A DNA stretch of 64,000 nt, taken from NCBI RefSeq assembly GCF_000219625.1, contig NC_018204.1:575502-639501 (forward strand), written 5' to 3'. Of the stretch, positions 25,787 to 37,012 are shown in pieces. Below the pieces are notes generated by a model that was not told the origin of the DNA, did not search any database, and saw only the letters and a program-made list of their open reading frames with translations. The position numbers and the translations under genes are program-made. Within the stretch, counting starts at the first letter, position 1. Every line of letters starts with the position of its first letter. The DNA comes from Zymoseptoria tritici IPO323 (Eukaryota; Ascomycota; Dothideomycetes; Mycosphaerellales; Mycosphaerellaceae).

Positions 25787-27637
25787 AGCTGGCCTACCCT
25801 AGCATCGTCTATATCGTAAGAAGGGTAGACTTCAGCTATAGCTCCGGAAAGCAATACAATCCGCGTTTAGGCGGAGGAGGTAGAGTAGTTCGTAGTATAG
25901 GCTATAGAGGCAATCCTAGCAGAGGAGACGGCGAGGTTATAGTAGAGAGGGAGGAGTCTTAGCGGGAAGTTTAGCGGTGCGCTAATAGGTCCTAGCGACC
26001 GGACACGGACCCTCCTTAGTTAATTAACTAAGGCGTAGGGCTTAGAGTTTGCAGTCGACTAATTAGAGGAGCCGGACGGGTCTAGAGCAGGGCTCTTTCG
26101 ACAACTCGCTAGACCTCGTCTCCTTCGCGCTTCCTCTACCATAAGGTAGTTTGGGGTTAGGGTTGGGCGGTCTCCGCAAGCTAAAGCCGGCTTTCGGCAC
26201 CGCTGATTGGTCCAGCGATCTGAAGCCGCCTTTCGCGACTGCTAATTCGTCTACCGGTCGCGGGGTCTACACCCTTACTTTTTCTAATACACCGAGACGA
26301 CGAGGACGCACCTACATACCGCCCTACTCCCGGTGCAGCTTTAGTTCTTACTTAATTCCCTCCTACGAGAGGTTGCTCGGAGCGATGCCTAGGCGAGCGG
26401 TTTACCAGTCTCCGCGGTTGCAAGCCGCCTTCGATGCTGCTACCCGCGAACGTCGGTCGCAGACTTAGCGAGAGCTTCGCGTATAGCGACGACAGGATGC
26501 TCTTGCAGACACCCTACAACCGCAGGCACTAGTCGTAGCCGGACCATCTGTCGTCGTAGGACTATCCGTTGTAGCGAGCGCGGCGCAGCAGCAGCAGCAC
26601 CGTCCAACCGAGCTTATAGAAGACGCCCCGGAGACAGCTATCCTTAGGAGGAGCCCTCGGAAAATCGCTCCTAAACCTCCTTCGTATACAGCGCTACTAC
26701 ATAGACCAGTCGACGAGTCCGACTAGAACACCCTCGTTAGAGGCATCGTAGCGATAGGTATCCGCGCTAACTAGCAGGCCGTGCCCCTACTACCAGTTAT
26801 CGACGAATCCAAAACAGCCTAGGAGCCCGACCCTCTACTACCAGTTATTAACGAATTCGAGTTACTAGTTATCGACGAGTTCGAGTCGGACTAGGAGCTT
26901 AGCCCTCTATTACCGGTTATTAACAAATTCGAGACAAATTAGGACCTTAACCCTTCCGACCTCGACGACCGGTCGCTTACTGCTTACGCAGAAGAAGACG
27001 AGGAAGAAGAGGAGCAAGAAGAGGATTACGTCGAGGACGACTTTTCGGATATATATAGCGACTAGTTAGTTACTTTAGGTAGTAGCGCTACTAACGAGGA
27101 CGAGAGGGTAGGGACAAGGTACACTATAACACCGGTTATCGACGAGCCCGAGACACAGGAGCCTGTTCCTTAGGATCCTAACGACTAGTTGCTTACCGAT
27201 AGCGACGTAGGAGAAGAAGAAGAAGGAGACGTCGAGGACGATTCGTCGTCGTATGCTAGTAGCGACCGGTCGAGCGCACGAGGTAGCAGAGGGACAGATT
27301 AGGATAAGAGCGAAGAGGTAAGGAACACTACAACTCCCTATACTATTCGGACACTCTAAAGAGCCTTTCGCTATAGTAGCTGCAAGTGTTCCTAGGCAAT
27401 AGGAGATAGCGCCAGTCTAGAGAGGCAGGGGACCGGTTAAACGCTCCGCTAGTTCTGCCGTAACTAGAGCCTTAAGGTTACTAGAGAAAGCGATAAGGAG
27501 AGTTAAGACCAGTCCCCGGACAGAGACACAAACATAGAGGAACGATGTACGATTCCTAATATAATGCGACATATTGCAGAGTATAGAGTTCTCCTAGTCT
27601 ATAGTTAAGACTAGATCCGCTACATCGCATAGGAAAG

Positions 27638-28500
27638 ACTCCTTGCTAGCGACGGCCGAACAGACTGCACCTTCACGCGGTGGCCGTCGTAAGTACCTTC
27701 CTTGGAAGGGAAACTAAGACAGTCTGGAAGAAACCTCCTCGAAAACCTCTCGAATCCGCCCGAAATCCTTCTCGAAATCCGCCTCGAAAACCTCTCGAAT
27801 CCGCCCGAAATCCTTCTCGAAATCCGCCTCGAAACACGAGCTACAACAGAACAACAGCACGATTCGAACGAATAGCCCTCTACGCTACGAACAAGAAGAA
27901 GAAAGAAGCAGTCCACTCTGCCCTATACGCGCACCTCCTCGAAATCCGAACCGAAGCACTTCAAAGAGCTGGAACAGTCGGTGGAATCCACAACTCTGCG
28001 ATCAACCTGCGTTGTCGTAGATAGAACTGCTACTACGATACCACAAAGGCATATTGAGGACAAGAGAAGGCAGCGAGTTGGACAGCTGCTTTTTGCGCCT
28101 TTGCGCTACATCGCCTTGCGTGCGCCTTTGCGCTACATCGCCTTGCGCTGCATCTCTTTCGAATTCGCAGCGTGTGTGTGTGTGCGAAGCGGAAGGATCC
28201 GCTGAAAATTCTGCAAAAAGCTTGGCGCGAAAATTCTGCAGCCCCGGCTGCAGTGCAGCCCCGGCTGCAGACAACGACACTCGTTTGATTTCCTTTGTCT
28301 TGCGCTGCTTTTAAAGTCCTTTGGCATTTTGCCTTAGGCACGGGGTTTCCCCTAAGGTCAAAGAATACCGAAAAATCTGATTGTAACTAGATCTACTGCT
28401 TTGCCTTTATGGCAAAGCCGTCCTACATAGTCTTGGACTCCGAAAGGACGTAAATGGAACAAACAAACAAACAAAAACAAACAACAAACTCCTTGCTAGC
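27638..28500 (+). mobile_element. Young non-autonomous retroposon with target-site duplication
   Basis: The 13-bp string ACTCCTTGCTAGC stands at 27638-27650 and again at 28488-28500, and copy 1 of E2 has it once (14136-14148), so this is a target-site duplication. The 837-bp insert ends in an A-rich (AAAC)n tail, the mark of a retroposon on the plus strand. It has normal CpA/TpG and was therefore not RIP-mutated. It contains a 45-bp direct duplication (27738 and 27783), a 27-bp duplication (28095 and 28122) and a CAGCCCCGGCTG palindrome twice near 28,240-28,270. No reverse transcriptase is encoded, and no convincing Pol III A and B boxes were found at its head. Confidence 0.75.
27680..28024 (+). 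CDS. Short ORF inside the retroposon, unknown
   Basis: 114 codons, open across the 45-bp duplication, which reads as a 15-residue repeat (core RKPLESARNPSRNPP). The product would be basic, Pro/Asn/Arg-rich. The codon opening it in this frame is not necessarily an ATG in good context. It may be chance openness caused by the repeat, or the retroposed piece of a host transcript. A GTAAGT at about 27,690 lies near its start. Confidence 0.2.
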   Translation: MAVVSTFLGRETKTVWKKPPRKPLESARNPSRNPPRKPLESARNPSRNPPRNTSYNRTTARFERIALYATNKKKKEAVHSALYAHLLEIRTEALQRAGTVGGIHNSAINLRCRR

Positions 28501-30678
28501 AGCACTAGTACACTAGACGATAACTGACTAGTCCTATCGCTCGAGCGGTCCTGTCTAACACACCAGCAGCGGCCCTTTACGATAACGCGCCGGTAGGACA
28601 TTAATGCCCTATTCCTACTACTAACCTCACTTGCAGCCTATCGGCATAGCATCTAGTTCTGTTACTAGCTACGGTTTACAAAGACTCTTTCTAGTAACTA
28701 GCACACACCTATCGGCCGGTTAGGCATCCGCCTAACGACATGCAAGCACTTCCGGCTCGCCCGTAGCTTCGGTGCTACTAGCTTCGATACCTACATCTTC
28801 TTCCCAAACCTACCTTTGCTATCTATAAAGCGGTAACGAGCGGTCGATAAACAGCGCCGCTGCTACCTTAACCGGATCTAGCAAGCGCATTTTATTAACG
28901 AAATCTTTATACCTACCCTCGAAGACACCTACCCGGACGACATTCTCTAGCACTATCCTCGCACTTTCGAATAGGCGTATAACCGGTCCTACGCTCGCTA
29001 GCGGCAGTCGATTCGGTCGACCAACCGGTTATTTAGCGAGCTATTCTACGACCTTCTAAATACATAGCCGAGCGATCAGGCCCGGCGTCCTAGGGCACTA
29101 CCGCTCACGCGTCTCTAGACCCGTATTTGTAAACGCCTAGCAGACGACGAAGAGGACTGGCAGGAAGCGGAACTAATTACAGTACGCTATGGCTGTAAGC
29201 TCGAGCTCCGTAAGACGTCTATCGCCAGCCTTCGGCAAGTAGTCGACTAGTCCCTTAAACGACAATTCGACAAGGAGTACATCGACTTCGACACTGCCTT
29301 CGTAGATCTTGCGTTTGAGGACCTAGCCTACTAACCTACAAACCGGTCGAGGGTTTATCGAGAACCCCTCGTTCTACTCCGCCGTACGAACTGTAACGAA
29401 TACTAAGCCAGCTAGCTTAATATAAAGCTAGAGCTCTACTAGTAGAGTAGGACCTTTAATAGTACTACGGTTCGCAGCGAATCAAAGCGCAAATCACCTA
29501 AGCGTTTAGGCGGTGTCGCCTTTATGCAAGGGTATAACAACATTAAGGATCTCTTTGTACCAGTCGACTAGTCGACCGAACCTCTGTTCTCCTAGCCGGT
29601 GTATAGCAGCCTCGCCTTCTTACAGAGTGCAGCTAATAAAGCCCAGGCGGTCTCCCGGCGAGGGTAGGCTACTAAGGCTCTACAGCGCCGTCGCATCTTT
29701 ACAGCGTTTAAGCATAAAGTCCGGTTAGTCTACTGCTCGCTCCGGTCGTGCGAGGACAGTCTATACAGCTTCGGGGTCCGAGAGGAATATCGGATATCCT
29801 GGGACTTATTTCAGAAAGCACAAGTCCCTACCGGTCTCGATTAACTAGCTCTTGTACAGCATACGAATAGACAGACATACTGGCCCTTCTTTGTGCTCGA
29901 GAGGCGCGATGTGCTCTGCTATATCCGGACCCAGATTAACCGCTAGCTATATGCAATCTGTGCAGTCTTATCTACACTCCCGCGGACCGGTCACTCTACT
30001 AGTAGCGACACTATTAATGTTTAACAGAGCCTAGCCTCGGCTTTCTTAACTGCCCTTCTCGACATCCTTATATTTACTACGAACAGCCGCAACATACGGC
30101 GTTACCATCGGCTAGAGAAAGACCGGTATAAGCGGTCTCGTGGAGTGCGTACGCCCCAAGATCGCCGTAGGCTAGCTCTCCTATAGACCCTTCGTCGCAC
30201 CAACCTCTACTAGCTCCTAAACGACATATTCGACTAGATTCAGCTACGGTTCCAATTAGGCGTTCTGTTATAGACGGCATATGCAAACGACTTCCTCCGG
30301 CAGAAACTCTGGTCGACTAGTTAGGGCCGTCTCTATATGGCCTTTAAGACCTAGGTACAGACGCTAATAAGTTAGTTAGCCGGACATGTGTAGGCCGGCG
30401 ACGCCGAACTCTACCGCGCTACGTTAAACAGAACCCTAAGGGAACTCGCACGGCTATGTGTATTCCGCTACTGCAACTATCTTCTCTCGACGCTATCTAT
30501 ACCGGTTAAACGGTTGGGGAAGATGCCCCGTTTGCCGTATATTAACGACCCCGACGAAGTATCTCTACAGGAACGTATAGGACTCGAAGGCCTTTCCTAC
30601 GACCTTATTGATCGGGCGACTGGTCGAGATCCCTGGGTCTCCCCGATTAGAGACGGTAGTAGGTAGGCGACCGGTACT

Positions 30679-30733
30679 GGGTTAGGGTTAGGGTTTAGGG
30701 TTTAGTGTTAGGGTTTAGGGTTAGGGTTAGGGG
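30679..30733 (+). repeat. Interstitial telomere seed with variant units at 3' end of LINE C
   Basis: About 55 bp of TTAGGG mixed with TTTAGGG and one TTTAGTG unit, lying between the broken E2 copy 2 and LINE C. The longest internal telomere tract in the window. Confidence 0.92.
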
Positions 30734-31654
30734 TTCATTGTACTTGTTTATATAGGCTAGTCTACCTTTGCACCTGATCTGAACTGAAGCCCCATCTAAG
30801 CCCTTGCTCCCGGCTCTTTTGGCCGTCTTTAGAGGGGAGGAAACAGACCTACGCTCCCACGTAAAGCGCCTCGCGATGCATGGCACCGTAGCTACTCCCA
30901 GCCTAACTACGTTTTACGGTGTCCTTTTCACCATCTCCCGAGTTAACCAAACCGCCAAAAAGAGAGACTACCGATAGGCTAATCCGCATCCTAACGCACA
31001 ATATCGCTCCGGTAATCGCTTACCGTCTATCGTACCTTAGGTTTCCAAACCTCCCAGGTGACGGACGAGGTGTGCGTCTCCTTATCCGCCTAAAACTGTA
31101 ACCCCGTCTCGTTAAGGGGGAACATCCCGCTTCAAGACCGTTCGGTAGAGCTCTGTCCTCCCTCCGTCTAGTGTATCTACTGTCGGAGATATTCGATTCC
31201 GATCGAGCTGCTTATACACCAGTCTACAAGTGCTTCCCGAACGGTTTAGGGAGTGCCGTCTTCCCTTCGGCTAGAATTCCTCCTCTAGCGATCGTCGTCG
31301 TCTACTCCTCTCCCCTACTACGCCGTCGCCTTCGTATTCCTCCTAGCCTCCTACTGCTCTGTAGAGGTACTAGTTTTCTTCCTCCCGCTCCCCGGCTTTG
31401 AGAGGAAGCAGCCGTAGATCTAGGGTACACGCCTTACATCTACTGCTAGGCCTTCCGGATAGAGTTAATCGTCCGGTGCGGAGCTAGTCCGGGCCTCGCT
31501 AGTCGCCTACGTCTCCTACGTCGCAGCGCAGCCTTTTAACGTCCTACCGATCGGACACCTACTTTCATCTCGAGGGAAGAGACTCCTTTTTGATAGGGTA
31601 AACACCTAATTTATCCTCGAGGGATGATCTCCGCTTTTGCGTCTCAGGTCGACG

Positions 31655-31905
31655 GAGCTACTTTACGTCCTACCCATCGGACGGAGCCACTTTACGTCCT
31701 ACCCATCGGACGGAGCCTTTTTACGTCCTACTTATCGGACCGAGCTACTTTACGTCCTACCCATCGGACGGAGCCTTTTAACGTCCTACCTATCGGACGG
31801 AGCTACTTTACGTCCTACCTATCGGACAGAGCCTTTTAATGTCCTACTTATCGGACGGAGCCTTTTAACGTCCTACTCATCGGACGGAGCCTTTTAACGT
31901 CCTAC
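31655..31905 (-). repeat. LINE C 3'-UTR minisatellite, 29-30 bp unit
   Basis: About eight units with core GTCCTACCYATCGGACGGAG on the plus strand, starting at the ORF2 stop. Units differ by insertion of one base and by C/T changes. Long plus-strand frames over it are artefacts of the repeat. Confidence 0.85.
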
Positions 31906-34900
31906 TTAGGACAGTGTGCACTAGGTCTGTGCCGCCGCTTCCTCCGCTTCCTCCTTCGCAGCTTCCTCCTTTGTAATCTTCGTCGAGATTCGCTCGAGGA
32001 TCTCGTTAGCTCGCTCCTAGCATCCTGTATTTAGAAGGAAGTCTACCTCGGTAAACTTCGTGTTCGTAGTGCCTATTTTCTTATGCATCTTCTGCTTCGC
32101 CTGTTGTTCCTTCCTCGAGAGCCAGCTCGTCCTGTTTTCCTGGTAGCAAGTCTCGTATCCTTAGATGAATTTGCTCGTATAGACGCAGAAACCATAGGTA
32201 TAGAAGGTTCTACGCCGATACTAGAGGAAGCGCTTCTAGAAGGACCGCGGCGCCTTTAAAAAGTGATCGGCTCCTCGTAAGTCCTGCTTTAGGCGGCTTT
32301 CTTCCGGTAAAATCCGGGTTAGGCTCTACTTCTTAGCCTCTTTAGCCATATCTTCCTCTCTCTCCTAGCGTAGGAACTGCTGGACAGAACAGCGGTCTTT
32401 GCTAAGGCTTCGGTCGCGAGGCTAGGACTCGGGTGTCTTGCGGTACTTCTCGTAGAGCTTATCCTCCGTTAAGCGCCGGAAGAACGCTTTGGGTTTCCAG
32501 ATTAGTAATCCTAACTTCTGCAGCGGACTTTCTTCCGGAGCGTGCTTCTTTACGACCTAAAAGCCAGTTTTTAGTGCCTTAAATCGCGAGGGTAGGGCGG
32601 AGATTCCTAGGAGATTGCGAGTAAAGTAAGGGTTAGAAGTATAACCTAAGATCTACTTCGTCAGCTTCGTAACGTCCTTAGTCGTCTCGTCCTAGAACTT
32701 AGGAGAGTCCTTAGCAAACGCCGCGAGGAGAGGCGCGCCATACTCGAACATCGGTGCGAGATACTACCAATAGACTCGTAGGCGATGCGCGAAGCCCCAA
32801 CCGTCCGCGTTAAGGGTTAGGAAGTCGCTTCGTTTCCCGGCCTGTTTGAGCCGGCTCTTAAGGTACCTCCTTAAGTCAATCCCTCGCGCCGTCACGGGAA
32901 ATCCGAGGTAGGTATATACCTCTCTCTTTAGTACCTCTGTACTAAAGAGGTAGATCGCCTCCTACGAAGACGCCAGAGCCAGATAGGCGCATTTTTTAAT
33001 GTTTAGGGCGATGCGGTTAGTAGAGGACCAGCGCTCGAGGATCTAGATTAGTATACGTACCTCGTCTAAGTCGCTAGCAAGGAGAATACTATTATCGGCA
33101 AAGAATAGCGCGCGAGGAATCGGCGGCGCCGCGGGCATTACGTCGGAAGAGCCGGCTAGGGCGAGTGTCCTAGGTCGATTTAAGTCCTCGAGCAAGCTAT
33201 CGATAAAGATGTTAAACAGATAGGGCGAAAGGGGTAAGCCCTGCAGAACTCCCCTCGTCCGCGGAAACTACCGAGAAGCCGTACTATCTAAAACGACAAA
33301 GGACCAGACATCGAAAAAGCAGAGGCTCGTAATCAGAGCTAGCATGTTCTCCGGACATCTCCGCCGGCGTAGAACGTCTGCGAGCAGTACATGATCGACA
33401 ACGTTAAAGGCGGCTTAAAAATCGAGGAACACGGCATGTATAATCCGGCTTAATTTAAGGAGGGCGTAGACGACCGCGGCGTTCGTTATAGTAGAGTAGT
33501 GACTTCGAAATCCCGCCTGGTTAGGATGCATCCTCGCCTATGTCCTACTATTAAAGCGCCGGAGGAGCAGGCGCTCGAAGACCTTTTGAAACATCGTTAC
33601 TAGCGAGATTAGACGAACGTTGTTAGCGTCCTTCGCCGGTATCGTACTATCCTCCTGTCAGGTCTTGTCCTTAATAACTAGATAGACGATAGTTTCGTTC
33701 TAGCTCTGCGGCGTCTTACTATTCCGGAGATAGGAATTGTAGAGGGCGGCCAGGATCCGGAGGAAGCTCGTCGTCGCGAGGGTTTTTATAAGACGGATGT
33801 GTACCCTATCGTTTCCGTAGGCCTTTATAGTATCCTGGTAGGTAAGCTCCTACATTATCTCGTCGATCAAGAAGGAGAGTAAGGCGGATCGATCGTCGAT
33901 AGGAAACATCTCCTGTACTAGGAGGGTCGCCGTCGAGACGAATCGACCGGCAAATCCCTCCGTTACCTTGTCGATTGCCGTCATCCCTCTTGCCTTCCCC
34001 GCCGGGGTCGGCACTAGCGGTGTGTTCTCGTTCGCGCGGCGCTGCGCTCTCTTATAGAGACGGACCGTCTCGAGCGTCCCGCTATCGGCGTCCGGATTTA
34101 GCTTCGCTATCGCCTTAAGACGCCAGTCCTTCTTCTTTTTGCTACGGCGGCGTAGCTGCTTTAGCTTGCGAGCGGCGTTGTTATTATCCTCGGCTTGCTT
34201 TCGCTTCGGGTCTATTATCGCCTTTCGAGGCCTATCGTTCTTCTCTCCTTCTCGATCCTTCTTCTCTCCCTCTCGATCCTTCTTCTCTCCCTCTCGATCC
34301 TTCTTCTCTCCCTCTCGATCCTTCTTCTCTCCCTCTCGATCCTTCTTCTCTCCCTCTCGATCCTTCTTCTCTCCCTCTCGATTCTTCTTCTCTCCGCCTC
34401 CGTTACTTATATCCTCCGCCTTTCGTCTACCTGGAGGACGATTTCGACGACGCGCAGAGGCGAGTCCTAGCATAGCTTCGCTTACCTGCTAGTAGAGCGA
34501 CACGATTTCCGCATTCCGCTTATCTACATTGGCGCTCATATAGTACAGATGCTGTCGATGCCGCGCCCTTCTCTCCCAGCTATAGTAGAGCGCCTACGCT
34601 GTATCGTCGTCGTTTAGCCGGCTTATCGCATAGCGTCGAAGTTAATACGGCACAGCTGATCTACCTAGAGTACCCGCAGTCGGGTCTAGCTGGAGGTAGA
34701 GCTAGTAGATATAGTCGGTATTTATCTTCTCTGTCGGTCGCGGTAGAGCTAGCGTCGCATACGGCAGCGTCCGGCGGACAAAGCAGTAGTCAGTCGTCAG
34801 TTGTTTCTTGCACACGGCGTCCGCAATCGTAATTAGCTCCTAGATCGGCATCAGATAGGTTATCGCGGAGTCCTTAATCTATTGTGAGACGACCTTCCGT

Positions 34901-35360
34901 CTCGGAAGCGGCGACGCCTTCCCGCTCTAGAGAGACATCTTACTAAAGCGGACGTTAATATCTCCGAGAACGATATCGGAGCCGGCAACCGCCTCGAGCA
35001 TAGACTGGACCTTATCCGGCTTCCGCTTAGGGGGAAAGTAGACTCCGCTAATCGTTCCCCGGTCCGTCGGTAGGGTTATAGCGTCCGTCCTAATGATCTG
35101 CGCCTCGCCGGTAAGCCAACTTCGCGCGCGTACTGTCCCTATTACTAGAATCCTATAGCCTAAGCGACCCTTTCTCGGCACCGTATCGGGCTTTACTGTG
35201 GTCGTAATTACGCGGTAATCCGCTCGGCGCTTCTTATACTCGACGAACTAGGTCTCGACGATAAAGAGGTAGTCGAGGACGTTATTGTTAATTAGCGCCG
35301 CTAGGATCGGCTACCTATTATCCCCTAAGCCCCGGATGTTAATACATCTAATCCTAGCAT
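31906..35360 (-). pseudogene. LINE C ORF2: APE-type endonuclease plus reverse transcriptase
   Basis: One frame of about 1,150 codons from about 35360 to the TAA at 31908-31906, with scattered stops. The start region gives CINIRGLGDN and IVET, typical of APE endonucleases, and at about 34,945-34,965 GDINVRF (family GDFNxR). A linker at 34,233-34,395 has eight 7-residue GEKKDRE units. The reverse transcriptase shows RGVLQGLPLSPYLFNIFI (about 33,190-33,255) and LFFADNSILLASDL (FADN at 33,091-33,102). After a thumb-like region (YLGFPVTARGIDLRRYLKS) the C-terminus is basic and helical, ending in an EEAAKEEAEEAAA stretch. The expected second catalytic Asp is Asn (GAT to AAT, a TpG to TpA change). 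Confidence 0.85.
34233..34395 (-). repeat. 21-bp coding minisatellite in ORF2 (GEKKDRE repeat)
   Basis: Eight nearly identical 21-bp units between endonuclease and reverse transcriptase. It makes all three frames open on both strands, which explains several overlapping false frames here. Copies A and B carry fewer and more diverged units. Confidence 0.88.
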
Positions 35361-37012
35361 TCCTCCTGGTCTCGCGACCCGCGAGAGGCCTCGCCTCCCC
35401 TAGATGCCTCTCGACTCTCTCTCTTAGAGGATGCTCCCTAAGTCTCTCTCTTTAAGCCTAGGCTATCCTCCTGTCCCGCCGGCTCCCCTTCTAGCCCCTG
35501 CTATATTAGCTCGGCTTTGAACTCGTCGAAGACGCCGGCACTCTTCGCCTTCTGCCGTACTACTTGCCTTTTGAATTTGTTATTAGCTTCTCGATAGCGA
35601 TCGACGAACTCGTAGACCTAATCTGTAGACAATCTCCTAGGAAGGTTTATAGAGCGGGGTTAGAGTAGTTTCTGCTTATAGTCCGCTAAAGGAGAGGTCG
35701 GTTTCGTTCGTAGCTTCGGCTCCGCGGAGAGAATCCGGAAGGTCTTCGCTTTCGGGGAGGGCGTTACTAGTTCGGCACGCGCGGCTAGGTCCGCGATCTA
35801 CGGCCTCTACCGTCCCGACGAAGAGAACGGAAAGGGAGTAAGCTCCTTCGCCTTTGAAGGAGAGGGCGTGTCCGGAGAGGGCATAAGGGGAGGAGGGATA
35901 GATACTGTAGAAAAGGGCGAGAGAAGGTCGTAGTCCTTACTAGGAAAGAGGTTATAAGGTCGTACCTCGGGAGGAACACTCTTCCCTCTGCGCTTCTCTT
36001 CGACAGAACAGTGTAGAAGACTCTTCCTCCGCTGTCTCTCCTCGATCGACTCTGCTCGCGCGTTGTTCCGGCCAGGCGGTAGGGCTCTGTTCGTAGCGGG
36101 TCTCGATTCCTTCTAGTGCTCGCTCGCGCCGTCTTTAGGTCTAGGAGGGTCTAGAGGATCTTCACTTAAGTAATAAGGAGGACCTTCATCTGAGCGATAA
36201 GGAGGACCTTCGCCTAGGGTGTATAGGAGGCAGTTAACCAATTGCTTCGTCTCCTTCGCCGCGCGGATTAGGCAGGCCTCGGCGTATTTCTAAAAGAAGG
36301 GTATCTGTACGATAGGCTTCGGTATAGGGTCGACTAGAATCGCGGCAGGGTCGGTCTCCGGGACGAGGACAGTAGGGATCGTTAAGGGGATGTCGATCGA
36401 AGGCAGCCTAGTTAAAGGGATGTTAGTAGGGAGCCTCGTAGAAGGAATGTCTATAGACGGAATGTCTATAGAAGGAAGATTCGTCAACGGAATCTTCGTC
36501 GAAGGGATGCTCGTAGAAGGAAGATCTGTAGAGGGAATATCTAGGAACACGTCCTCCTTACGCCGGATCGTCTTCCTTAACCGACAATCCGCGGACGCCG
36601 TCTCGATCGAAGACTCGGACTCGAGTACTCGCTTCGCCGGCGCGGTCACCGGCTCCTCTAGTCGATCTTTAATCTAGGCAACGAGCTAGGCCGTATCCTT
36701 ACTATAGTTACGAAGCTAGTCTAGGATCGTTTGCGCTATAAGCGTAAGTCTCGACCGGCCGATTTCCGTAGTAACGCTCTTAATCTACGCCTTGACGGTA
36801 CGCCTTTTGTTCGTATAACACTTCTTGCACTCGAAGGTGCGGTAGTATTGTCCTTCCGTGTCGGGATGTCCGGTCTTGTTCCTTAGGACGCCAAAGTAGT
36901 CGATCTCGCCGCCGCACGGGATAACACCCTTATAGAGCTCCCAGAGGGCGTCCGCAAAGGCCGTCAGACCTTCCTAGGGCCGTACCGCGCTCGTCGACGG
37001 TTTAGATAACAT
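35345..37012 (-). pseudogene. LINE C ORF1 with CxxC motif
   Basis: ATG at 37012-37010, about 555 codons in one frame to about 35345, with several TAG/TAA interruptions. The N-terminal 100 residues are readable: a stretch ending YYRTFECKKCYTNKRR holds a CxxC pair (a possible half zinc ribbon). A middle section at 36,390-36,540 is a Pro/Ser/Ile tandem repeat (IPSTDLPSTSIPSTKIP). The C-terminal third is basic and ends in RES/REA repeats near the ORF2 start, with overlapping ends in different frames. Its position and nucleic-acid-binding character fit a LINE ORF1; no RRM or CCHC knuckle was seen. Confidence 0.72.

Larger units (their letters stand above)
17741..26137 (-). mobile_element. Telomere-associated LINE, copy B (full length, about 8.4 kb)
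   Basis: Full-length copy on the minus strand. Order from its 5' end (26137): 2.1-kb 5' UTR holding two hairpin minisatellite blocks, ORF1 (about 24013-22330), ORF2 with APE-type endonuclease, GEKKDRE-repeat linker and reverse transcriptase (about 22345-18913), a 3' UTR beginning with a 29-30 bp minisatellite (18,655-18,910), and a 3' end at telomere repeats. The 5' boundary (AGAGGAAGCGC on the minus strand) is the same as in copy C although the flanks differ, so it is a true element end. RIP load is intermediate between A and C. Confidence 0.88.
26138..30680 (+). mobile_element. Element E2, copy 2 (3'-truncated, with nested retroposon)
   Basis: Starts ACCATAAGG directly at the 5' boundary of LINE B and matches copy 1 with a constant offset of 13,502 bp, changing to 14,352 after the nested insertion, so the two copies have no other net indels. 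Homology ends at about 30680 within the ORF, where telomere-type repeats begin. This looks like a broken end healed with telomere repeats and later joined by LINE C. Confidence 0.7.
26385..30680 (+). pseudogene. E2 ORF copy 2, interrupted and truncated
   Basis: Same frame and start (ATG 26385) as copy 1. It carries fewer RIP changes, so more of the protein is readable, for example REYRISWDLFQKAQVPTGLD and the strongly acidic stretch at 26,990-27,050. It is broken by a retroposon at 27,651-28,487 and loses about its last 220 codons at the telomere-repeat junction. The two copies share many stop codons, all TAG or TAA at former Gln/Trp codons. Family unknown. Confidence 0.7.

Noticed and set aside
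27845..27860. Pol III B box in the retroposon (ATTCGAACG)
   Set aside because: Two mismatches to the consensus and no A box at the right distance.
31624..31897. Repeat protein on the plus strand (RPTHRTEP units)
   Set aside because: Lies in the 3'-UTR minisatellite of LINE C; unit length alternates 29 and 30 bp, which does not keep a frame.
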